A stretch of 8,747 bases of DNA from Paenibacillus sp. UBA6285 (GTDB taxonomy: Bacteria; Bacillota; Bacilli; Paenibacillales; Paenibacillaceae), in the NCBI GenBank assembly GCA_002438345.1, contig DJUJ01000183.1, forward strand, positions 11,885 to 20,631, in the 5' to 3' direction. Position 1 is the first letter of the stretch, and every line of letters begins with the position of its first letter. A program made the position numbers and the translations under genes. Below, piece by piece: positions 1-4,767 of the stretch. A model generated the notes under the pieces. That model had not been told where the DNA came from. It saw nothing but the letters and a program-made list of their open reading frames with translations, and made no database searches.

Positions 1-677
1 GTTACATAGGTGTATCCAAGCTGTTTAGCTTTGTCTACAAGATTGCCTTGCGTTCCTTTGCTCTTCTCTGAAGGATCTTCAGCAGGCTCATCTGCGAATG
101 TACCGGGATTTCCTGCCGGATACCAGAAATCTTCGCCTCCGCCGAGAAGAACGTCAACTTTACTCTTGGTCAGAAGTTGCAGAGCGATGTCACTTTGTTT
201 GGAGCGATCTTCAACGTGAGCACCGAAAGCGGCGCCTGTAGCGTCAGTAATTTGACTGGTAGTTACAACACCTGTAGATTTACCTGCTGATTTTGCATAT
301 TCCATAATGGTTTGGACGGACTTTTTATCTGCATTCATTCCGATGGCTCCATTATAAGTCTTGAGCCCACTGGCATAAGCTGTGGCTGAAGCAGCTGAAT
401 CCGTAACAGGGACAGTGGAGCTTGTATGAATTAGTCCAGCATATGGCATAGAATCCATAGCTAGATTTCCTTTTTCACCTACTGTAGCCAGGCGGATGGC
501 ATTGCGTTGGGCAGTTCCCATACCGTCACCGACAAACAGAATCACATTTCGTGTGTTTGATGAAGCTGCATTGACATGATTAGGTGCTTGCGTAGTGACT
601 ACGTTTGAAACGAATAGAGCAGTTGCCGCAGTCGCTACAATTGCCGTCTTAACGACGTACTTTTTCGGTGATTTCAT
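1..677 (-). CDS. Secreted alkaline phosphatase, N-terminal part (C-terminus beyond left edge)
   Basis: Metal-dependent phosphomonoesterase that releases phosphate outside the membrane. 225 codons are visible; the family is usually about 430-550 residues, so roughly half is missing past the window edge. Residues 1-36 form a signal peptide: a Lys-rich start (MKSPKKYVVK), then a hydrophobic stretch with Ala-rich cleavage options. The metal-binding DGMG is at 51-54. The nucleophile motif VTDSAASATA is at 91-100, with Ser94 as the phosphorylated serine. DATGAAFGAHVEDR at 145-158 matches the DAT...AHV block that carries the Mg-site Asp/Thr in this family. The ATG at 675-677 is set by AGGAGG (684-689) six bases upstream. 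A possible PhoP-responsive region lies upstream. All active-site blocks expected in this half are intact. The family call is secure; phoA versus phoB/phoD-type naming cannot be decided. Confidence 0.95.
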   Translation of the reverse strand, partial: MKSPKKYVVKTAIVATAATALFVSNVVTTQAPNHVNAASSNTRNVILFVGDGMGTAQRNAIRLATVGEKGNLAMDSMPYAGLIHTSSTVPVTDSAASATAYASGLKTYNGAIGMNADKKSVQTIMEYAKSAGKSTGVVTTSQITDATGAAFGAHVEDRSKQSDIALQLLTKSKVDVLLGGGEDFWYPAGNPGTFADEPAEDPSEKSKGTQGNLVDKAKQLGYTYV

Positions 678-710
678 AATTTTCCTCCTAATGTATGTTT
701 ACAACCTCAT

Positions 711-762
711 ACTATAGTAATTACATTAAGAGAATGTTTTCTGAACTTATAAAAAATGTAAA
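711..762 (-). promoter_or_regulatory. Possible Pho-box region and -10 of the alkaline phosphatase gene
   Basis: On the minus strand four hexamers lie exactly 11 bases apart: TTTACA (762-757), TATAAG (751-746), AAAACA (740-735) and TTAATG (729-724). A -10-like TATAGT follows at 716-711, with no good -35. Bacillus PhoP sites are tandem TT(A/C/T)A(C/T)A repeats at about this period. Only the first hexamer is a full match; the second and third are poor, so the call rests on spacing and on the gene downstream. Confidence 0.35.
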
Positions 763-806
763 GTGTAGCGTGCTTTTGAATTTTCTGATTTGCAGTAGGT
801 AAGGTT

Positions 807-1415
807 TCAAAATAAAATATATCTAGGTGTATTATTACAATATTGAATATATTCATCTCCGAATACGGACTTTAAGTGCTGCTCTTCCTGTAGAATAAGT
901 AAATGAATGGCGACAATGTTAAGAATGAATATAATAAGTGTTAATATATTTGGATACATAAGATACAATCCCAGAAACATGAGATCAAAGCCGACAAATG
1001 CGGCGTTTCTACTATATTTATATATACTGTGCGTGATGAGTTTTGTTACAGTAGTCTTATCAATCCCAACTCTCCATGAAGTGCGCATGGCAATCATTGC
1101 TTGAATGAAAATGGAACATCCGAGGGCCACTACACCAACGCCGATAAAGTGAATCACGGGATTATCAAACTGTTCGCCTATTAGTGTAACTATGAAAGAC
1201 TCTGCTAAGGAAAACGCAAACCATGTTGCACCCCATAAAAAAGTAGTAGTCTTAACGAATAGCTCGGTAAAATGGATCTTAGATAGCTTTTTTCCTTTAG
1301 CTAATACGTTTCCATTAATATGGTTCTTCTTGTATAGTATAACGAGCTTCAAAAGGTAAGAAATAAGGAAAATGGAGAAAAGAATCAAGGATAGGATATT
1401 TTTTAGATTGCTCAT
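807..1415 (-). CDS. ICMT/PEMT-like membrane methyltransferase family protein
   Basis: Integral membrane protein of the isoprenylcysteine carboxyl methyltransferase / phospholipid methyltransferase type, 202 residues, which is normal for bacterial members. Visible hydrophobic segments are at about 4-28, 54-80, 86-110 and 138-175. The family's cytosolic signature is present: SWRVGID (113-119), HSIYKYSRNAAF (129-140, in place of the usual GPY.Y.RHP.Y), EEQHL (177-181) and FGDEYIQYCNNTPRYI (185-200), which form the S-adenosylmethionine pocket in relatives. The usual RHP is RNA here, so substrate or activity may differ. The substrate is not predictable: bacteria lack prenylated CAAX proteins, and relatives act on lipids or other small molecules. 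ATG at 1413-1415 follows GAGGAGG eight bases upstream. It is monocistronic, with its own strong promoter overlapped downstream by a TetR-type operator. Confidence 0.85.
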   Translation of the reverse strand: MSNLKNILSLILFSIFLISYLLKLVILYKKNHINGNVLAKGKKLSKIHFTELFVKTTTFLWGATWFAFSLAESFIVTLIGEQFDNPVIHFIGVGVVALGCSIFIQAMIAMRTSWRVGIDKTTVTKLITHSIYKYSRNAAFVGFDLMFLGLYLMYPNILTLIIFILNIVAIHLLILQEEQHLKSVFGDEYIQYCNNTPRYILF

Positions 1416-1437
1416 AGTAATTTCCTCCTCACTAATA

Positions 1438-1459
1438 CATATGAATGATTGTTCATATG
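1438..1459. promoter_or_regulatory. TetR-type operator palindrome at the transcription start
   Basis: Inverted repeat CATATGAA-N6-TTCATATG with perfect eight-base arms. The inner part reads TGAATGATTGTTCA, a form common among TetR/AcrR-family operators. It begins about ten bases downstream of the -10 box, so a bound protein would block initiation or early elongation. No TetR-family gene is present in the window, so the regulator must be encoded elsewhere. That the site is an operator is strongly suggested by position; assignment to TetR is inference from the half-site. Confidence 0.65.
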
Positions 1460-1468
1460 TTTGTTTAT

Positions 1469-1497
1469 ATTTTATTTCCTGATGCTGTGCATGTCAA
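1469..1497 (-). promoter_or_regulatory. Sigma-A promoter of the ICMT-like gene
   Basis: Read on the minus strand: TTGACA (1497-1492), a 17-base spacer, then TAAAAT (1474-1469). The -35 is a perfect consensus match, the -10 matches five of six bases, and the spacing is ideal. Transcription would start near 1462, directly at the edge of the palindromic operator, about 50 bases upstream of the ATG. Confidence 0.85.
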
Positions 1498-1520
1498 CCA
1501 ATTAGGGGGATAAATTGATG

Positions 1521-1568
1521 AAGGGACAAAAAGAAGGGGAAGAGAAGGCACGATTGATTCTGCCTTCT
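1521..1568 (-). terminator. Weak candidate terminator downstream of the MepB gene
   Basis: AGAAGGCA (1543-1550) and TGCCTTCT (1561-1568) form a perfect eight-base stem with a ten-base loop. On the minus strand it is followed by a pyrimidine-rich stretch (1542 down to 1521) that includes TTCTTTTTG. It lies about 65 bases beyond the MepB stop. The stem is only moderately GC-rich and the T-run is interrupted, so efficiency is doubtful. Confidence 0.3.
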
Positions 1569-1632
1569 GCTGACCAGCAAGAGGAATGAAATCACCAAGC
1601 CGCTCTTATAATTAAATATCCAGAAGCGGTGA

Positions 1633-2178
1633 TCATAGGGGATTAACGGGGAAACCGTAAAGCATTTGCGCGCGAAGGAAATCTACAGGCTTATTTATTG
1701 GTATCTCTAAGAAATATTCAGACTGCCATTTTTGTGTTTTTTGAGCTTGTGTACTCGTAGGACTATCCCAAGGTGGGTAGACTCGCATTGCTCTTTTCCC
1801 ACCTTCACCTCTGTCGGACAGTACATCACGATCTCCTAGGACAGCTTTTGGAAATATAAATTGGCCAAAGTGATTCTCTTTTCGTGTACTTATCACGTAG
1901 TAATCAACTTGATCTGATACGTCATAGGGTTGGATGGGGCCATCTCCACTTCTCTCCCATAACGTCACAAACTGTCCGACCTTTGTCGGCGTGATTTTTG
2001 CCACACGAAATCTAATAGATAGTGCGTTTAAGTTAAATACATAAGCTCCATATTCTTCATTTTGTGGCTCAAGAATAGGTGGAGAGCAATTGAATTTGCA
2101 AGGGTTATATACAAGTTCCTTGATGGCAAGAAGGTCAGTATGTATGGTATCTAGAAAGCCTTGATGTTTAACTTTCAT
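1633..2178 (-). CDS. mepB: MepB family protein
   Basis: Member of the MepB family, named after the third gene of the Staphylococcus aureus mepRAB multidrug-efflux locus; its biochemical role is not settled. 181 residues, a slightly long full-length member. The family core is clear: an EYGAY..NLNALSIRFR block (42-58), VAKITPTKVGQFVTLWER (59-76), ISTRKENHFGQFIFPK (96-111), RVYPPWD (132-138) and QKTQKWQSEYFLEI (146-159). No signal peptide or membrane segment is seen, so it should be cytosolic. The ATG at 2176-2178 has AGGAGGAGAT upstream at a rather long distance. Unlike S. aureus, there is no MarR-type mepR or MATE-type mepA beside it: the gene stands alone with its own candidate promoter. The family assignment is confident; any link to drug resistance here is unsupported. 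Confidence 0.9.
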   Translation of the reverse strand: MKVKHQGFLDTIHTDLLAIKELVYNPCKFNCSPPILEPQNEEYGAYVFNLNALSIRFRVAKITPTKVGQFVTLWERSGDGPIQPYDVSDQVDYYVISTRKENHFGQFIFPKAVLGDRDVLSDRGEGGKRAMRVYPPWDSPTSTQAQKTQKWQSEYFLEIPINKPVDFLRAQMLYGFPVNPL

Positions 2179-2242
2179 CTGTTCATATCTCCTCCTGTTT
2201 GAGTTCCATAGAACACTCTATAGGTACCCCTAATGTTTCACT

Positions 2243-2271
2243 ATCTTAATGCAAGAATAACGAGTTCACAA
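2243..2271 (-). promoter_or_regulatory. Candidate sigma-A promoter of the MepB gene
   Basis: On the minus strand TTGTGA (2271-2266), a 17-base spacer, then TAAGAT (2248-2243), each box matching consensus at four of six bases with ideal spacing. It lies 65 bases upstream of the MepB start codon. A short dyad GTTC-CATA-GAAC (2203-2214) sits between promoter and ribosome site. Confidence 0.45.
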
Positions 2272-2335
2272 GCGCGAATAGAGTAGATGTTCCGGAATTG
2301 CAGAGATCTATAGGAGGGATGACGCTAAACTTGGA

Positions 2336-2479
2336 ATGTTCAGAGGTGGTTATGGAGGAAGTGTATTTGGTGAGTTGTTTGTTTTAATTACTGATTTTTT
2401 GTCATTAGTTGGATATGTTTTATTAATTTTGTTTTCCATTATACTAATAATAAATAATTTAAATTTCAAAGAAAAGTAA
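2336..2479 (+). CDS. Candidate small membrane peptide, 47 residues
   Basis: Unrecognised short ORF, below usual annotation cutoffs. The ATG at 2336 opens a peptide with a Gly-rich start (MFRGGYGGSVFGE, 1-13), one long hydrophobic segment (about 14-39, ending LLILFSIILII) and a short charged tail NNLNFKEK. This is the layout of a single-pass membrane peptide; the Gly/Tyr start loosely recalls small YjcZ-type sporulation proteins, but no homology is claimed. The only ribosome-site-like sequence, GGAGGG at 2313-2318, is 17 bases upstream, which is too far for a good start and leaves expression uncertain. It lies 47 bases before the CWC gene in the same direction. The region is AT-rich, so a chance hydrophobic ORF is a real alternative. 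Confidence 0.4.
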   Translation: MFRGGYGGSVFGELFVLITDFLSLVGYVLLILFSIILIINNLNFKEK

Positions 2480-2526
2480 ATGACGAAGATGCGAAATAGG
2501 TTAGTAATCTAAGGGGAGTAGAAGCT

Positions 2527-2724
2527 TTGGATATGAGGAATAAACATGATGAACAACGGTATTGTCCCTTATGTAAAGAATTAAATCATTGTGGTGCTGA
2601 CAGTGGTGACTGTTGGTGTTTTCATACGGAAATTCCTACAGAACTACAAGAACGGGTACCTATAGAACTAAGAGGTAAAGCCTGTATCTGTCAAAAATGC
2701 GTAGAGACTTTTAAAAAATATTAA
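2527..2724 (+). CDS. Cysteine-rich CWC family small protein
   Basis: 65-residue protein of the Cysteine-rich CWC family, whose function is unknown but whose spaced cysteines suggest zinc or other metal binding. Cysteines lie at 13, 16, 22, 29, 31, 53, 55 and 58, giving the signature CPLC..(N)HC....CWC....(P)...CIC..C. No signal peptide or membrane segment is present. The TTG at 2527 is chosen because AAGGGGAG (2511-2518) is eight bases upstream; the in-frame ATG at 2533 would be 14 bases away and would remove only two residues. It precedes the deoxyribonucleotidase gene by 87 bases in the same direction; shared transcription is possible but a separate promoter is not excluded. Confidence 0.85.
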   Translation: MDMRNKHDEQRYCPLCKELNHCGADSGDCWCFHTEIPTELQERVPIELRGKACICQKCVETFKKY

Positions 2725-2811
2725 CCAGAAATTTAACTAACTCAAGGCGTTAACAGTAATTTGAGTGTGTATACTTAAATCATGATATAAAAAAACTTAT
2801 GGGGGACACAG

Positions 2812-3381
2812 ATGAGAAAGCCAATAATTGCAGTTGATATGGATGACACGATATGCCATCTAGTCAAACGAGCTATATACCATAACAACAACGATTTCCC
2901 CACGCATTTGCTGAAGTACGAGGAGATGCTTGATTGGAATACGGATCATTTACGTCATCCGGATTGTACACAAGATGTATTCTATGGGCGACCTGGTCTA
3001 TATGAGGAACTTGAATTGTTCGACGAGCATGTTGTAGGAGAAATGGAGAAGCTACACAACGCTTATGATGTTATTATCGTTACGGCAGCCCAGCCCAAGG
3101 CAGTTGTTGAAAAATGGAACTGGCTACAGAAGCATATGCCGTTTATTCCCTTTGAAAATTTTTTCTCTTGCAAGCGAAAGAATCTTATTAATTATGATCT
3201 TCTGATCGATGACGGGGTTCACAACCTAGTTCCTGCAATGCAGGACGGAAGGAAAGTGCTCTGCATTCCGCATCCATGGAATTTGAGAGCCCTTGAACAA
3301 CATGCCTTTCCACTATTGACCTCCTGGGAAGGGGCAAAAGAGAAGATTGATCAGATATTAGAAATTCAAGAAATGAATTGA
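2812..3381 (+). CDS. Putative 5'(3')-deoxyribonucleotidase (HAD superfamily, NT5C type)
   Basis: Expected to dephosphorylate deoxyribonucleoside monophosphates in the cytosol and so help balance nucleotide pools. 189 residues, typical for the family. All HAD motifs are visible: motif I DMDDT (9-13) with nucleophile Asp9 and acid/base Asp11; motif II IIVTAA (88-93) with Thr91; a motif III lysine at Lys121 or Lys123 within SCKRKNLI; motif IV LIDDGVHN (131-138) with Asp133/Asp134 for Mg. The CK.K..I..D.LIDD pattern is characteristic of NT5C relatives. ATG at 2812 follows GGGGGA (2801-2806). The stop is followed within 100 bases by a strong terminator lying inside an IS remnant. Substrate preference (dUMP, dTMP or other) cannot be read from sequence. 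Confidence 0.85.
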   Translation: MRKPIIAVDMDDTICHLVKRAIYHNNNDFPTHLLKYEEMLDWNTDHLRHPDCTQDVFYGRPGLYEELELFDEHVVGEMEKLHNAYDVIIVTAAQPKAVVEKWNWLQKHMPFIPFENFFSCKRKNLINYDLLIDDGVHNLVPAMQDGRKVLCIPHPWNLRALEQHAFPLLTSWEGAKEKIDQILEIQEMN

Positions 3382-3417
3382 TAATAAAAAGCTATTGCCT
3401 CCCCTAAAGGGGGGAAC

Positions 3418-3700
3418 TGTGACCCGCTTTGTGGACAGTTTAAAAGAAAGACCCCGGAGACCAAGCCGGCAATGAGATGACTTCTGAAGGAGTCATCTTT
3501 TTTAATGTCCTCTGATATCGCTCGGATTTTAGTTGGTGATATACTCCGTAACACATCTTTCATGTGCCAAAAGAATGAGTCCATCGAAGTATTGTCCCAG
3601 CAGTTCCCTTTGCGGACATGGATTGTTGAAACCCTGTCTGTTGGATTTGGATCTGAGTTTCAGGATGCGTATAATGCATGACCTAATCAGAGTGAAGTGA
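3418..3700 (-). pseudogene. Decayed IS3-family transposase C-terminus with one IS end
   Basis: On the minus strand, pieces of an IS3-family DDE integrase can be read in shifting frames. From 3694: HSD, then an in-frame TAG (3685-3683) where relatives have the Gln codon of HSDQG, then VMHYTHPETQIQ and QQSMS (to about 3614). One base is missing there. Next comes RKGNCWDN..MDSFFWHMKD (to 3555), matching the family's SRKGNCWDN..ESFFGHMKDE; the catalytic Glu is Asp here. An internal deletion of roughly 30-35 codons and another frame change lead to YHQLKSERYQRTLKKMTPSE (from 3541), ending at TAA 3442-3440. The outer sequence TGTGACCCGCTTTGTGGACA (3418-3437) resembles an IS3-family terminal repeat. 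The copy is non-functional. The two longest minus-strand ORFs in this area (3366-3584, 3529-3774) are out-of-frame by-products of this remnant. Confidence 0.8.
3475..3503 (+). terminator. Strong intrinsic terminator after the deoxyribonucleotidase gene
   Basis: AGATGACTTC-TGAA-GGAGTCATCT forms a ten-pair stem (one T-G wobble) with a four-base loop at 3475-3498, and a six-T run overlaps its end (3498-3503). It lies about 94 bases past the stop codon at 3381. It falls inside the transposase remnant, overlapping the codons for KMTPSE on the other strand. Confidence 0.8.
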
Positions 3701-3709
3701 CTCTGATTA
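3684..3709. repeat. 26-base perfect palindrome with six-base centre
   Basis: TAATCAGAGT (3684-3693), GAAGTG (3694-3699), ACTCTGATTA (3700-3709). Both arms match over all ten bases. The left arm overlaps the HSD codons of the transposase remnant, marking its truncated inner edge. It is not followed by T-runs in either direction, so it does not look like a terminator. Confidence 0.75.
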
Positions 3710-3710
3710 A

Positions 3711-3762
3711 AACACAAAAGACCCACAAGAAAGTCACTTTTTGCAAAGTATCTTTCTTGTGG
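3711..3762 (-). terminator. Long hairpin terminator of the repeat-protein gene
   Basis: CCACAAGAAAG (3723-3733) pairs perfectly with CTTTCTTGTGG (3752-3762). Inside, after a two-base mismatch on each side, ACTTT (3736-3740) pairs with AAAGT (3745-3749) around the loop TTGC. On the minus strand the stem is followed by GTCTTTTGTGTTTT. It begins 38 bases beyond the stop of the repeat-protein gene. Confidence 0.75.
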
Positions 3763-3800
3763 ATCACAGTTCAAGGTAGCTCTTTTCTGTGGGCGTTAGC

Positions 3801-4559
3801 CTATCGGTTCCGGGCAGGGACAGTAACATTTGGTCGGAATCCGGTGATATGTCGAATCGAATAAAAGACGACTTGAGCTGCTTCGGGGTTGCCGACAGTA
3901 GGACGAATAACGAAAGTGCCATGCCCTACCGATTCCAGAACACCGATCTGGTTTGGCGGATTGCCGTTAGCGCTTGATCCCCCTGAATCAATAACCTCGA
4001 TAACATCACCAACAAACCGCAGCAGGTTCGACCGAAGTTCTGACTCACACGAACTTTCCGGTGTAGTCACATTGACGATCGGAGCCGGAATCACGATGGG
4101 GGACGGCTGGGTCAGCTCTACATTGGGTGCGGCCACATGAATGTGAGGCGGCGGGCATGCTGGAACATTGACGATTGGAGCTGGAATTACGATAGGAGAC
4201 GGCTGGGTTAACTCTACATTAGGTGCTGCCACATGAATGTGAGGCGGTAGGCATGCTGGAACATTGACGACTGGAGCTGGAATCACGATAGGAGACGGCT
4301 GGGTCAGCTCTACATTAGGTGCGGCCACATGAATGTGAGGTGGCGGGGACGTTGGAACATTGACGACCGGAGCCGGAATCACAATGGGAGAGGGCTGGGT
4401 CAGCTCCACATTCGGAGTGGCAACATTGATTTTCGGCCGCTTGCAAGAAGGGAAATGAATGATTGGTCTACTGCGGCGTGTACATTTACGGATAATAATC
4501 TGTTTTCTCTTTTTCACGAGATGCTTTTTCCTGGGGCGACTCGTTTTCTTTATCAACAT
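3801..4559 (-). CDS. Repeat-containing putative spore-surface protein
   Basis: 252 residues in three parts. Residues 1-43 are extremely basic (KKTSRPRKKHLVKKRKQ, RKCTRRSR). Residues 45-165 are four tandem 32-residue units with core APNVELTQPSPIVIPAP followed by (V/I)VNVPxxxPPHIHV; each carries one Thr and one Ser at fixed positions and is rich in Pro, Val and Ile, suggesting an extended rod. Residues 176-252 form a small non-repetitive domain (LLRFVGDVIEVIDSGG ... GVLESVGHGTFVIRP ... SIRHITGFRP). No signal peptide is seen, which suits a mother-cell-made coat or crust protein. ATG at 4557-4559 has an excellent AGGAGGTG (4565-4572) five bases upstream. Only a weak sporulation-type -10 (GATACACT, complement of 4585-4592) is seen upstream. 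The gene is divergent from glycosyltransferase genes. The spore-surface role is inference from architecture and neighbours; I do not recognise the C-terminal domain by name. Confidence 0.75.
   Translation of the reverse strand: MLIKKTSRPRKKHLVKKRKQIIIRKCTRRSRPIIHFPSCKRPKINVATPNVELTQPSPIVIPAPVVNVPTSPPPHIHVAAPNVELTQPSPIVIPAPVVNVPACLPPHIHVAAPNVELTQPSPIVIPAPIVNVPACPPPHIHVAAPNVELTQPSPIVIPAPIVNVTTPESSCESELRSNLLRFVGDVIEVIDSGGSSANGNPPNQIGVLESVGHGTFVIRPTVGNPEAAQVVFYSIRHITGFRPNVTVPARNR
4065..4427 (-). repeat. 96-base tandem repeat, about 3.8 copies, within the repeat-protein gene
   Basis: The landmark GTCAGCTC/GTTAACTC recurs at 4111, 4207, 4303 and 4399, exactly 96 bases apart, in frame. Copies are nearly identical at protein level (A/T, V/I and a few P-L-S-T changes) and differ by scattered, mostly third-position bases in DNA. 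The last unit is incomplete and leads into TTPESSCE. Confidence 0.95.
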
Positions 4560-4767
4560 ATAGGCACCTCCTAGAATGATCAGTGTATCTTACTCAGTTT
4601 TTTAAGAGTTGGCATGGTCAATCATCCATATTTTGAAATAAAGGCTAATGCCATCAGTCGGTCAAAGATGATGACTTTGTCTATAACTAAATCGCTCCGT
4701 GCTTACTATAATAGATTGGATGCAAGTCTAAAATACAAAATATAGGACTAGAAGGTGAAGCTAACTC

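Noticed and set aside
1518..1589. 23-codon ORF starting after AGGGGGA
   Set aside because: Good ribosome-site spacing, but very short, highly charged and overlapping a hairpin; no supporting context.
1591..1633. Imperfect inverted repeat ATCACC...CGCTCT / AGAAGCGGTGAT just past the MepB stop
   Set aside because: The arms need a four-base bulge and there is no T-run after it, so it is too weak to call as a terminator.
3397..3415. CCTCCCC-TAAA-GGGGGG hairpin after the deoxyribonucleotidase gene as its terminator
   Set aside because: Short stem with no following T-run; the hairpin at 3475-3503 is a far better candidate.
3366..3774. Two overlapping minus-strand ORFs (72 and 81 codons)
   Set aside because: They are frame fragments of the decayed transposase: DNTS-MDSFFWHMKD continues into unrelated frame, and the second ORF reads the same DNA out of frame. 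Neither has a ribosome site.
4065..4427. CRISPR-like array
   Set aside because: The 96-base periodic units are contiguous, in frame and without variable spacers; this is a coding tandem repeat.
3889..4574. Plus-strand ORFs across the tandem repeats (83, 81 and 62 codons)
   Set aside because: They are antisense shadows of the repetitive coding sequence, without ribosome sites or recognisable domains.
4707..4712. TATAAT as the promoter of the glycosyltransferase operon
   Set aside because: The nearest -35-like sequence TTGTCT (4677-4682) is 24 bases away and no extended -10 is present; the true promoter may depend on a sporulation sigma factor.
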